Assembly: GCA_943789475.1 (NCBI GenBank)
Contig: CALSUG010000005.1
Location: 154,694-205,469 of the forward strand
Direction: 5' to 3'
Source: an uncultured Alphaproteobacteria bacterium
GTDB taxonomy: Bacteria > Pseudomonadota > Alphaproteobacteria > Micavibrionales > UBA1664
Length of the DNA stretch: 50,776 nt
The position numbers and the translations under genes were made by a program. A model generated the notes under the pieces. It had not been told where the DNA came from, did not search any database, and saw only the letters and a program-made list of their open reading frames with translations. Position 1 is the stretch's first letter. Each line of letters opens with the position of its first letter. Positions 32,935-41,747 of this stretch are shown piece by piece.

Positions 32935-33714
32935 CTATCCATCGGGGAGTGGAAGTGAACTATCAAAACTCTTAATTAGCGATCCTGCGATCAAATACCA
33001 TCCATCGACTAGCACAAAGAAAATTATTTTAAACGGCAGTGATATCATCACCGGCGGTAACATCATCATACCCATGGACATCAAAATGGATGCTGTAACC
33101 ATGTCGATAATGAGGAAGGGGAGGAAAATGATAAAGCCAATTTCAAATGCACGGCGAAGTTCAGAAATCATGAATGATGGAATGACAATTGTCATGGGTA
33201 AATCCATGGCGGTATCAACATCGGGCTCTTTACTGATTTCTTTGAATAACTCTAAATCTTTCGGGCGTGTGTGTTGCAACATAAAGGCTTTGAATGGTTC
33301 AACACCACGCTCAAATGCTTCAACTTCTTCAATTTCTTGATTAAGTAATGGCTTTAATGCCGTGTCATATGCACTTTGGAATGTTGGTGCCATGATAAAA
33401 AATGTTAGGAACATCGCCAGAGAAATCATAACTGTATTTGGTGGTGTTTGTTGCACCCCCATCGCGGTACGTAAGAAAGACAAGACAACCACAATACGAG
33501 TAAAACTAGTCATCATTATCAAAATGGATGGAGCAAGGGATAGGACAGTTAAAAGCCCTAACATCTGTACAATACGACCGGTTAATGTTTCACCGTTGCT
33601 GGCGGTGACGCCATCGGTTGAACCGAGATTTAATGTCACTGATTGTGCCAAGGCATCTGGTGCAATGGTGGTCAGGATGATTGTACAAATAAGGCCAAGA
33701 TTAAAGAGTTTCAA
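32935..33714 (-). CDS. fliP: flagellar type III export protein FliP
   Basis: FliP is a core of the export gate with FliQ and FliR. The 259 residues have a signal peptide (cut near DALAQ), then TVLSLAPSILIMMTSFTRIVVVLSFLR, the conserved QTPPNTVMISLAMFLTFFIM, and the C-terminal PFLIIDMVTASILMSMGMMMLPP. Its start overlaps fliO by 14 bases. FliQ and FliR are not in the window. Confidence 0.97.
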   Translation of the reverse strand: MKLFNLGLICTIILTTIAPDALAQSVTLNLGSTDGVTASNGETLTGRIVQMLGLLTVLSLAPSILIMMTSFTRIVVVLSFLRTAMGVQQTPPNTVMISLAMFLTFFIMAPTFQSAYDTALKPLLNQEIEEVEAFERGVEPFKAFMLQHTRPKDLELFKEISKEPDVDTAMDLPMTIVIPSFMISELRRAFEIGFIIFLPFLIIDMVTASILMSMGMMMLPPVMISLPFKIIFFVLVDGWYLIAGSLIKSFDSSLPLPDG

Positions 33715-34003
33715 CGGGAATGTCCTTTTTCAATGGTTCTTTTGGCGGTATCATATCCGCCTTTATAACAGTGTTGCCGTTTTGAGAGATAAGTACAAGG
33801 TGGTCTTTATCATCACATCGAATGATGGCTGTTTTTGTTTTTGGATCAATCATCCGTTGTTCAACGATTTTTAACCGGTTTGATTTACCACTTAATCCAG
33901 ACTGCATTGTATTTATTTTTTTGAGGATAATGGTTAGTAAAGCCATCAATGCCAAAACAACGCAAAGCGCGATAAAAAATTGTAATCCAGTGTCAAAAGT
34001 CAT
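33701..34003 (-). CDS. fliO: flagellar biosynthesis protein FliO
   Basis: FliO is a small membrane protein that helps assemble the FliP ring. The 100 residues have one membrane segment (FFIALCVVLALMALLTIIL, about 9-27) followed by the cytoplasmic FliO domain (LKIVEQRMIDPKTKTAIIRCDDKDHLVLI). It overlaps the flhB-like gene upstream by 4 bases and fliP downstream by 14, a tightly coupled trio. Confidence 0.88.
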   Translation of the reverse strand: MTFDTGLQFFIALCVVLALMALLTIILKKINTMQSGLSGKSNRLKIVEQRMIDPKTKTAIIRCDDKDHLVLISQNGNTVIKADMIPPKEPLKKDIPVETL

Positions 34004-34359
34004 GTTTTATCCTGATTAAGATCCTCAATGAGTGCATTAAAAGGATCGGGTTCACCATTGGCACGATACACATAAGATAGAATTTCTGCAACGGCCATCA
34101 TGGCCTCTGTGGGGATGGGGGAGTCTAGTTCTATTTCTGCGAGCATGTTGGCTAAATCAGCATCTTCACGCACTTTTATATCATTATCAAAGGCAATTTG
34201 TGCAATTTTTTCGGCCAATGCACCGCGTGCGGCGGCTTTTATCTTTGGAATAGGATTGTCTGTCGAGCCATCTTGGATCGCAACGGCGACAGACTTTCGT
34301 GCGTCCTCAATCGGTTTGATTGAGGATAATTTTTTATCATTTTCACCGTAATCGGTCAT
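34000..34359 (-). CDS. FlhB-like cytoplasmic domain protein (FlhX type)
   Basis: The 119 residues correspond to the cytoplasmic C-terminal domain of FlhB without its membrane part: KIKAAARGALAEKIAQIAFDNDIKVREDADLA and the ending AVAEILSYVYRAN. The NPTH autocleavage motif is absent, replaced by DNPIP. Such free-standing FlhB-C paralogues are known as FlhX and may substitute for the FlhB C-terminus in substrate switching. It is the first gene of the fliO-fliP operon, divergent from flgB. Confidence 0.8.
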   Translation of the reverse strand: MTDYGENDKKLSSIKPIEDARKSVAVAIQDGSTDNPIPKIKAAARGALAEKIAQIAFDNDIKVREDADLANMLAEIELDSPIPTEAMMAVAEILSYVYRANGEPDPFNALIEDLNQDKT

Positions 34360-34360
34360 C

Positions 34361-34377
34361 TTGGCACGCTTTCTGCA
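34361..34377 (+). promoter_or_regulatory. sigma-54 (RpoN) promoter of flgB-flgC-fliE
   Basis: TTGGCACGCTTTCTGCA matches YTGGCACG-N4-TTGCW with one mismatch (C for T before TGC) and correct GG-GC spacing. It lies in the 63-base gap before flgB, giving a leader of about 35 bases. Confidence 0.8.
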
Positions 34378-34422
34378 ATAACTAGCTTATCTAAACTAAC
34401 AAAATTTGATTGAGGATAAAAG

Positions 34423-34827
34423 ATGTTAGAAAATATTGGCTTAATGAAAGGGATTGGCGGTAAAATGAATTGGTTGAACCAACGTCAAACTGTTTTATCT
34501 GAAAACATCGCCAACGCGGACACACCATCATATCGTCCACATGATTTAGAAAAAGTAGATTTTGGTGAGGTTATGGGGCGTGCGTCTAATCGTCCTAAAA
34601 TTGGAAAAGTTACAACTAATAGTGGTCATATTGGCGCAAATCCAGAAGTAGGAGAGGCTGATAGCCGTAAGTCGAAAATGGTTTATGAATCTGCACCTGG
34701 TGAAAATGCGGTTATTATTGAAGAACAATTGTTGAAGGCTGGTAAGACACAGGCTGATTACAACCTCATTACAAATTTATATAAAAAGAATGTTGGTATG
34801 TTGCAGTTGGCTGTAACAAATAAATAA
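34423..34827 (+). CDS. flgB: flagellar proximal rod protein FlgB
   Basis: Rod subunit exported by the flagellar type III system. The 134 residues carry the signature RQTVLSENIANADTPSYRPHDLEKVDF and the C-terminal QADYNLITNLYKKNVGMLQLAV. A GAGGA ribosome site precedes the ATG, and a sigma-54 promoter lies upstream. It is followed by flgC after 21 bases. Confidence 0.95.
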   Translation: MLENIGLMKGIGGKMNWLNQRQTVLSENIANADTPSYRPHDLEKVDFGEVMGRASNRPKIGKVTTNSGHIGANPEVGEADSRKSKMVYESAPGENAVIIEEQLLKAGKTQADYNLITNLYKKNVGMLQLAVTNK

Positions 34828-34848
34828 GGGTAGGGAAGGATTTAAATT

Positions 34849-35265
34849 ATGGGTAGTATTTTAAATGCAATGGATATATCAGCCGCGGGAATGAGAGTGC
34901 AGGGCGATCGTATCGGTGTCGTATCACAAAATATTGCCAATGCCGACACCGCGGCCAACACACCAAATTCAGAACCATACCGCCGTAAGAGTGTTATTTT
35001 TAAAAATGAACTTGATCGTGCAACAGGTGTTAACAAGGTCACCGTTGATCGCGTGGTTGAGGACCCAAGCAATGATTTTAAATTAAAATATATGCCATCA
35101 CACCCTGGTGCGGATCAGAGTGGGTATATCCGTCTTCCAAACATTAATACGCTTATTGAATCGATGGATATGAAAGAGGCGCAAAGATCATACGAGGCAA
35201 ATATGGGGATGTTGAAAATTTCCAAAGGTATGCTCGGTAAAACAATTGATTTAATTGGGAAATAA
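34849..35265 (+). CDS. flgC: flagellar proximal rod protein FlgC
   Basis: Rod subunit of 138 residues with AMDISAAGMRVQGDRIGVVSQNIANADT, the loop EPYRRKSVIF, DPSNDFKLKYMPSHPGAD and the family end YIRLPNINTLIESMDMKEAQRSYEANMGML (quoted in parts). Length is standard. It sits between flgB and fliE, the usual order. Confidence 0.95.
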   Translation: MGSILNAMDISAAGMRVQGDRIGVVSQNIANADTAANTPNSEPYRRKSVIFKNELDRATGVNKVTVDRVVEDPSNDFKLKYMPSHPGADQSGYIRLPNINTLIESMDMKEAQRSYEANMGMLKISKGMLGKTIDLIGK

Positions 35266-35295
35266 TTATTAATATTTGATATACTGGATTCTAAC

Positions 35296-35610
35296 ATGAC
35301 AAACATAATTGGACAGCAGGCGGCAAGCCTTTATCAAAACACAGCAAAAATCGCCACAAATGGTGGGTTGGTTAGCTCGGGTACACAAGATCAAGTTTCG
35401 TTTGGTTCTTTGATTAAGGCTGGTGTTGAAAAGGTTGTAGAAACGCAAAAAGCATCCGAAAAAATGTCTGCCGATGCCGTTATGGGTAAGGCCGATATCA
35501 CGGATGTTGTACAGGCCGTGACAGAGGCGGAAGTCACATTGCAAACAATGGTTGCTGTGCGTGATAAAGTCATTGGTGCTTACCAAGAAATCATGCGTAT
35601 GCCGATTTAA
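35296..35610 (+). CDS. fliE: flagellar hook-basal body protein FliE
   Basis: FliE joins the MS-ring and rod. The 104 residues end with the conserved helical motif VTEAEVTLQTMVAVRDKVIGAYQEIMRMPI (in part), and the preceding helix includes DITDVVQ. It is the last gene of flgB-flgC-fliE. The next gene, tilS, begins 25 bases on. Confidence 0.92.
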   Translation: MTNIIGQQAASLYQNTAKIATNGGLVSSGTQDQVSFGSLIKAGVEKVVETQKASEKMSADAVMGKADITDVVQAVTEAEVTLQTMVAVRDKVIGAYQEIMRMPI

Positions 35611-35634
35611 TATAGTCTTTTATCTTGAGCATAG

Positions 35635-36576
35635 ATGTTTAAGATAGGTCACATGAATATTAACATTCCTGAAAATCAAAAAAATATTGCTGTAGCTTTG
35701 TCTGGTGGCGGTGATTCTATGGCTTTGTCACATATGATTTGCGCGTGGGCTGAAGAAAATAATACTCAAGTTCACTTGTTGACCGTTAACCATAACCTAC
35801 GTGAAGAGGCGATGGAGGAATGTAAAAATATTGCGAATTGGGTGACGGATTTTCCAAATGCGATACATCATATTTTAACGTGGGAACACGATTTAAAACC
35901 CAATACTGCCGTGATGGAGAAGGCGCGCACAGCGCGATATTCGTTAATGCGGGATTATTGTGTGGAGCATAATATTCAAACATTATGTGTGGGGCATCAT
36001 GGTGATGATCAAATTGAAACTTTTTTCTTTCGATTGGCAAAAGGGTCAGGATTGAGTGGTTTGACGGGAATGAAGGACTGGAGCACGTTGGAAGATATTC
36101 AAATTTATCGCCCGTTGTTAGGTCATTCTCATGCTGAACTCATTCAATATTGTAAAGATAACCAATTGCAATGGATTGAAGATCCTAGTAATGAAAACGA
36201 TGATTATGCGCGCCCGAGGTTACGCAAAGCATTGGTAAATGAGGGGTTTGAAATATCACGATTTGTAAAAACTTTAGCGCGGTTGTCACGTGCACAAGAT
36301 GCAATCGATTGGTTGGTTGATGAGGCCACAAAAAAATGCGTGATGGACAAAAAAATTACATTTAATGTATTGAAAACATATCCATTGGATATTCAAATTA
36401 GGGTATTGCAGAATGTTATTCACATTACTGGTCAAACAACAGGTAATTATCCACCTAAATTGGAAAGGGTAGAAGAAATTATTGCCACAATTTTACCATC
36501 TCAATCTGCGACATTGCATGGGTGTTTAATAACATGTTCAAAAGACGGAAACACCCTTGAAATCAAAGGGGCTTAG
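35635..36576 (+). CDS. tilS: tRNA(Ile)-lysidine synthase TilS
   Basis: TilS makes lysidine at C34 of tRNA-Ile(CAU) using ATP and lysine. The 313 residues contain the PP-loop SGGGDSMAL, LTVNHNLREEA, VGHHGDDQIETFFFRLAKGSG and the signature WIEDPSNENDDYARPRLR. The C-terminal domains are short compared with the 430-residue E. coli enzyme, a length common in alphaproteobacteria. Starts at 35635 or 35653 (second Met) are both possible. It precedes ftsH by 36 bases, the usual neighbour. Confidence 0.92.
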   Translation: MFKIGHMNINIPENQKNIAVALSGGGDSMALSHMICAWAEENNTQVHLLTVNHNLREEAMEECKNIANWVTDFPNAIHHILTWEHDLKPNTAVMEKARTARYSLMRDYCVEHNIQTLCVGHHGDDQIETFFFRLAKGSGLSGLTGMKDWSTLEDIQIYRPLLGHSHAELIQYCKDNQLQWIEDPSNENDDYARPRLRKALVNEGFEISRFVKTLARLSRAQDAIDWLVDEATKKCVMDKKITFNVLKTYPLDIQIRVLQNVIHITGQTTGNYPPKLERVEEIIATILPSQSATLHGCLITCSKDGNTLEIKGA

Positions 36577-36612
36577 CCCTATTATCACGATACAAATTTA
36601 AAAGGAAAAATC

Positions 36613-38648
36613 ATGAATCAAACAGGTCGTAATATTTTAACGTGGGTCGCCATCGGTTTCTTACTCGTTTTTATTTATAACAGCTTTATGCAGGGGCAGG
36701 GTGGTGCGTTTGGTCAAAAGATTAACGAAGTGACCTATACTGAATTCATGAATGATGCCGGCGGTGATATGATTAAATCAATCACGGTTAAGGGAGCTGC
36801 CATTAATGGCGAATATGTTGATGGCACAAAATTCAAAAGTTTTATGCCAGCAGGTGAAAATATCGTTGAACGTTTAAATGGTACAAATGTAACGATCAAG
36901 GCCGAAGACGATGCACCAGAGGTTAGCTTCTTTGGGGTATTACTATCATGGTTCCCGATGTTGCTTTTGATCGGAGTGTGGATATTCTTTATGAAACGTA
37001 TGAATGGCGGTGGCGGTTCAGGTGGCGGTGGAAATCCGTTTAGTTTTGGTAAATCAAAGGCAAAATTACTAAGTGAAAATACAAAACGCGTCACTTTCGA
37101 AGATGTCGCAGGTATTGATGAAGCCAAAGAAGAATTGGAAGAAATAGTTCAATTTTTGAAAGACCCTAAAAAATACGAACGTTTGGGGGGTAAAATTCCA
37201 AAAGGTGCATTGCTTGTTGGACCTCCGGGAACTGGTAAAACATTGACTGCACGTGCTGTGGCTGGTGAAGCTAACGTTCCATTTTTCTCTATCTCTGGTT
37301 CTGATTTCGTTGAAATGTTCGTTGGTGTTGGTGCATCACGTGTACGCGACATGTTTGAGCAGGGTAAAAAGAAATGCGCCATGTATTATCTTTATTGATG
37401 AAATTGATGCCGTTGGACGTAAACGTGGCGGTGGTCATGGTGGCGGTAATGACGAACGTGAACAAACATTAAACCAAATGTTGGTTGAAATGGATGGTTT
37501 TGAAGCCTCAGAAGGTGTAATTATTATCGCGGCGACGAACCGTCCTGACGTTTTGGATCCTGCCCCTATTACGTCCTGGTCGTTTTGACCGACAGGTGAC
37601 AATTCCAAACCCAGATGTAAATGGCCGTCAGAGAATTTTAGAAGTTCATTCAAAAGATATTCCATTGGCAAAAAATGTTGATTTGCATGTGATTGCACGT
37701 GGAACACCTGGTTTTTCTGGTGCCGATTTGGCAAATTTGATGAATGAAGGAGCTTTGCTTGCCGCGCGTCGTAACAAACGCGTTGTATCGATGCAAGAAT
37801 TAGAAGACGCAAAAGATAAAGTCATGATGGGTGCGGAGCGCAAATCGATGGCTATGTCGGATGAAGAGAAAAAACTAACCGCTTATCATGAGGCTGGACA
37901 CGCGATTGTGGCCATTCATGAAAAACATTCGGATCCTATCCACAAGGCCACGATTATTCCACGTGGACGTGCGCTTGGGATGGTGATGCGTTTGCCTGAG
38001 GATGATAAATTATCCCTAACACGTGCAAAATTGCATGCCGATTTGGCTGTGACAATGGGGGGACGCGTTGCCGAGGAAATGATTTTTGGTGAAGACATGG
38101 TGACCACAGGTGCGTCGGGGGATATTAAACAAGCTACCCACATGGCACGTAAAATGGTGACTGAGTGGGGCTTATCCGACAAGGTTGGGATGATGGATTA
38201 TGGTCAAGGCGATCAAAATTTCCTTGGCCAATCAATGGGTGGTGCACATGTGTCTGATGACATGGCGGGCATTATTGATGGTGAGGTGAAACGTATTGTT
38301 CAAGATGGATATGATCAGGCAACAAAGCTTTTAAAGAAACATTCCAAAGAATTGGAAACGTTGGCTCAAGGGTTGCTTGAATATGAAACGTTGAGCGGAG
38401 CGGAAATAACCGAATTATTAGAAACGGGTAAGGTTGATCGGTCGACGGAATCAAATGCGGATAAAGGTGCGGCCAAGGCACCACGTTCATCCGTTCCATC
38501 AACGGTTACCAAACCAGTTGAAGTGACCGAGGAAAAACCAAAACCAAGAAAGAAAGCTCCTGCGAAAAAAACAACGACTAAAAAACTGACGACAAGTAAT
38601 GTCACTGTACGAAATCATGGGGATTATCACGGTTATTATGGGGATTAG
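36613..38648 (+). pseudogene. ftsH: ATP-dependent zinc metalloprotease FtsH, broken by two +1 frameshifts as given
   Basis: FtsH is a membrane AAA+ protease for proteins such as sigma-32 and LpxC. Three frames together encode it. The first runs from 36613 and has two membrane segments, a Gly-rich GGGGSGGGG stretch and Walker A GPPGTGKT (203-210). The second gives [11 protein letters not shown] (Walker B) and [12 protein letters not shown] (SRH). The third has the zinc site HEAGH near 425. One extra A in the GAAAT at 37371-37375 and one extra C in the CCCC at 37563-37566 explain both breaks. Removing them yields 677 residues in normal order, ending in a Lys/Pro-rich tail. FtsH is essential in many bacteria, so sequence error is likely, but true inactivation cannot be excluded. 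Confidence 0.85.
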
Positions 38649-39174
38649 TATCCATGTGCCGTATCTCGTCGACGCAATAAAAGGGAGAATAAAACCGCAC
38701 CCTTTTACATGGATTTTATGGACATTATTGACCATTATCGTCTTTTTCGCACAAGTGTTTGATGGTGCAGGGCCTGGTGCATGGGGTACAGGAATTGTTG
38801 GTGCGTTTTGTATCGCGATTACGTTGGCGTCATTACGTTATGGTTTTAACAATATCAAAAAGTCCGATATTATTATGTTTGTCGTTGGTTTAATGACAAT
38901 TCCACTATGGTTGTTAACGGACGATCCAACATTGTCCGTTATTATTGTTGTGGTTATTGATTTAATTGCTTTTACCCCAACATTTCGAAAATCATACGAC
39001 AAACCATATGATGAACCATTATATCACTCTTCTTTAAATTTTATTCGTCATGCATTAACGCTTTTTGCCATTGTAAATGTAACCATCGCAACGGCATTAT
39101 TTCCACTTATGATTGGAGTCGCTAATGGAACATTGTTGCTGTTCTTATTGTGGCGTCGAAAGGCCTTGAAATAG
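38599..39174 (+). CDS. multi-pass membrane protein of unknown function, paralogue A
   Basis: The 191 residues have six or so hydrophobic segments and a cytoplasmic-looking loop. The motif [14 protein letters not shown] at about 30-43 and [16 protein letters not shown] recur in the next gene (KPHAFSWLLW and DALTYWPTIRKSFHKP). The proline-aromatic-Trp motif resembles PQ-loop/SWEET-type transporters, but the family is not confirmed. The start overlaps the end of ftsH by 50 bases; ATGs at 38617 and 38638 are alternatives. It sits between ftsH and glmM, usually adjacent in this class. Confidence 0.7.
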   Translation: MSLYEIMGIITVIMGISIHVPYLVDAIKGRIKPHPFTWILWTLLTIIVFFAQVFDGAGPGAWGTGIVGAFCIAITLASLRYGFNNIKKSDIIMFVVGLMTIPLWLLTDDPTLSVIIVVVIDLIAFTPTFRKSYDKPYDEPLYHSSLNFIRHALTLFAIVNVTIATALFPLMIGVANGTLLLFLLWRRKALK

Positions 39175-39786
39175 ATGGTTTTTGATCAATATACGATTTT
39201 TGCCATTGCGGCGGTGGTGTTGGCGACCGCACGATATGGAACGTATTTTTATACGATACATCAGGGACAAACAAAACCGCATGCATTTAGTTGGTTATTG
39301 TGGGGCATGGTCACGGGCGTTGGAACGTTGGCGCAATTCGATTTAAACGGCGGGCCATCGGCATATGCTTTGGCATTTGTGTCCATCACATGTTTGATGA
39401 TTGCGGTTTTGTCATTTTTTATTGGTGAACGTGATTATACAAAAAGCGATTGGTTTGCATTAGTTGCTTGTTTTATTGCTGTACCATTATGGCAGGTGAC
39501 AAATAATCCGTTAATTGCATTGGTTTTGATTATGGTGATTGATGCATTGACCTATTGGCCAACAATTCGTAAATCATTTCACAAACCCGATACAGAACCA
39601 CCCATATCGTATGGCTTTGCAGGGATGCGATATTTTTTAATGTTATTTGCGGTTCCTGATCCAACATGGCAAACATTAATGTATCCATTTTTCCTTATGA
39701 TAACCGATTGGGGATTTGCGATTTATATTGTGATCCGCCGTTGGCAAATGGGGTATCCTTTGCATGAATATTCTAAGCCAAAATAA
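39175..39786 (+). CDS. multi-pass membrane protein of unknown function, paralogue B
   Basis: The 203 residues follow directly on the stop of paralogue A (TAG then ATG, no gap). It has the same layout: an N-terminal segment, QTKPHAFSWLLWGM, a middle pair of segments, the motif IDALTYWPTIRKSFHKPDTEP, and C-terminal segments. Together the two form a tandem duplication and probably a heteromeric complex. Ion or metabolite transport is a guess from topology only. Confidence 0.72.
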   Translation: MVFDQYTIFAIAAVVLATARYGTYFYTIHQGQTKPHAFSWLLWGMVTGVGTLAQFDLNGGPSAYALAFVSITCLMIAVLSFFIGERDYTKSDWFALVACFIAVPLWQVTNNPLIALVLIMVIDALTYWPTIRKSFHKPDTEPPISYGFAGMRYFLMLFAVPDPTWQTLMYPFFLMITDWGFAIYIVIRRWQMGYPLHEYSKPK

Positions 39787-39850
39787 TCTGTAAGATTTTG
39801 AAACAATAAATGACTGTAACCCTATTAACTATGATGGTAAAAACTAAATC

Positions 39851-41212
39851 ATGACAAGAAAATATTTTGGTACAGATGGTATTCGTGGGCAAGCAAACAA
39901 ACATCCGATGACGGCTGATGTCGCGATGCGATGTGCTATGGCGGCGGCGCATGTGTTGCGTGGTGAAAATGGACACACACATAAAAAGGTTGTGATTGGT
40001 AAGGATACACGCCAGTCGTGTTATATGATTGAGCAGGCTATGGCGGCCGGCTTTCTATCCATGGGGATGGAAGTTGTTTTATTGGGTCCTATACCAACAC
40101 CAGCCGTGGCGTATTTGACCCAATCATTACGCGTTGACTTAGGCGTGATGATTTCAGCTTCTCATAATCCATATCAAGATAATGGTATTAAATTTTTTGC
40201 ACATGATGGGTATAAATTGTCGGACGAAACGGAATTAGCTATTGAATCTGCAATGGACATGGATCTTTCTGCACACTTGGCATCTAGTGATGATATTGGA
40301 CAAGCGGTACGATTGGATAGCGCGAATGGACGTTATATTGAGGCCATTAAATCATCTGTACCAAAGGGCATGCGATTTGATGGTTTGAAAGTTGTTGTCG
40401 ATTGTGCCAATGGCGCGGCATATAAAATAGCACCAAAAATTTTGTGGGAATTGGGTGCGGACGTTATCACGATGGGTGTTGATCCCAATGGTAAAAATAT
40501 TAATCACAAATGTGGTGCAACGGATACAGAGGCATTAGAGTTTCGTGTAAAGGCGGAGCAGGCGGATATAGGTGTTGCATTAGATGGTGATGCTGATCGT
40601 TTGATTATGGTTGATCAGAAGGGAATCCGTATTGATGGCGATCAATTGATGGCCGTCTTAGCGCGTTCTGGTGCAGAAAAGGGATGGTTGAAAGGGCAGG
40701 GTGTTAGTGCCACAGTCATGTCAAATTTAGGATTTGAACGTTATTTAAAGACAATCGATTTGACGTTAAATCGGACTGCTGTTGGTGATCGTTATGTCGT
40801 TGAAAATATGCGGGAAACAGGAATTAATTTGGGGGGCGAGCAATCAGGACATATTGTGATGTCTGATTTTTCGACAACAGGCGATGGGTTGTTGGCGACA
40901 GTTCAAATTATGTCGATTATGGTTGAAAGTAAACAAGATATGGCGTCACTTTGTAATGTTTTTTCAACTGTACCACAGCATTTGGAAAACATACGGCTTG
41001 GGAATGGTTTATCTGCATCAACTGTTATGAGTAACGATAATGTGAAGCAGGCGATTGTTAATGCCGAGAATGATCTTAATGGAGCAGGGCGCGTTCTTGT
41101 TCGTCCTTCTGGAACAGAACCTTTGATTAGAGTTATGGCCGAAGGTGATGATATGGATCAGGTTAATGGAGCTATTCAAAAGATTTCGAAAGAAATAAAA
41201 AAGTTAAGCTAG
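39851..41212 (+). CDS. glmM: phosphoglucosamine mutase GlmM
   Basis: GlmM turns glucosamine-6-phosphate into glucosamine-1-phosphate for peptidoglycan and lipopolysaccharide. The 453 residues start with RKYFGTDGIRGQAN, carry the active phosphoserine loop ISASHNPYQDNGIKFF (Ser104), the metal loop DGDADRLIMVD, the sugar-binding GGEQSGHI, and RPSGTEPLIRVM near the end. Length is typical. In many alphaproteobacteria it follows tilS-ftsH; here two membrane genes intervene. Confidence 0.97.
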   Translation: MTRKYFGTDGIRGQANKHPMTADVAMRCAMAAAHVLRGENGHTHKKVVIGKDTRQSCYMIEQAMAAGFLSMGMEVVLLGPIPTPAVAYLTQSLRVDLGVMISASHNPYQDNGIKFFAHDGYKLSDETELAIESAMDMDLSAHLASSDDIGQAVRLDSANGRYIEAIKSSVPKGMRFDGLKVVVDCANGAAYKIAPKILWELGADVITMGVDPNGKNINHKCGATDTEALEFRVKAEQADIGVALDGDADRLIMVDQKGIRIDGDQLMAVLARSGAEKGWLKGQGVSATVMSNLGFERYLKTIDLTLNRTAVGDRYVVENMRETGINLGGEQSGHIVMSDFSTTGDGLLATVQIMSIMVESKQDMASLCNVFSTVPQHLENIRLGNGLSASTVMSNDNVKQAIVNAENDLNGAGRVLVRPSGTEPLIRVMAEGDDMDQVNGAIQKISKEIKKLS

Positions 41213-41226
41213 TTAACTATTTTTTA
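41202..41226 (+). terminator. weak AT-rich terminator at glmM end
   Basis: AGTTAA (41202-41207) and TTAACT (41213-41218) pair around GCTAG and are followed by ATTTTTTA. The stem overlaps the glmM stop codon. Low GC makes it weak. Confidence 0.35.
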
Positions 41227-41744
41227 TCATCAATGTCATCAATATCGATTTCTGGTGCGTTGGTTGAAGTTTCTAAAATTTCTTCTGTAGGAAAACCAAA
41301 ATCGTCAAGAGCGTATTTTCCAGTAACTTTTTCGCCCCAACGTTTTACAAGTTTTTCTTGTTCTATATGTGCTTGTTTCAATTTTTTCTTTGAGCGCTTT
41401 ATAACGATGCTTGAGGTTATTCCTGTAACGGCGATATCAATGGCATAGCCACCAGCGGCTAAAAGATAAACAACGATTATAGTTTCTAGATCTGCAACGA
41501 GTCGAAATGCATTGGGTACGGTTTGTTGTCCAAACTCTGTCCAAAATTTTAATAAAAATGGAAAACAACCAGCAAAATTCATCAATCCAACACATATGGT
41601 TTTATTTCTTCCAACAGATCTGTCCGTTAAAAACGCGGCCATAGTTGGCATCATGCCAAAGGCTAAGAAAACAGTTGTTGGTAAGAATATATAGCCAACA
41701 ATACAAATGCATAGAATTGATAATTTAACGCTAATATTCTTCAT
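41217..41744 (-). CDS. small membrane protein with cytoplasmic tail, unknown function
   Basis: The 175 residues hold an N-terminal hydrophobic region (about 7-37), a second segment (IGLMNFAGCFPFLLKF-like, about 52-67) and a third (LETIIVVYLLAAGGYAIDIAV, about 85-105). A basic helix and an acidic end (EIDIDDIDD) follow. I do not recognise a family. It begins 3 bases after the pseudokinase gene, so the two are surely co-transcribed and probably work together at the inner membrane. Confidence 0.65.
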   Translation of the reverse strand: MKNISVKLSILCICIVGYIFLPTTVFLAFGMMPTMAAFLTDRSVGRNKTICVGLMNFAGCFPFLLKFWTEFGQQTVPNAFRLVADLETIIVVYLLAAGGYAIDIAVTGITSSIVIKRSKKKLKQAHIEQEKLVKRWGEKVTGKYALDDFGFPTEEILETSTNAPEIDIDDIDDKK

Positions 41745-41747
41745 AGG

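Noticed and set aside
37363-37590. Programmed frameshifting in ftsH
   Set aside because: There are two changes in the same direction with no slippery heptamer, and no FtsH family member is known to need it.
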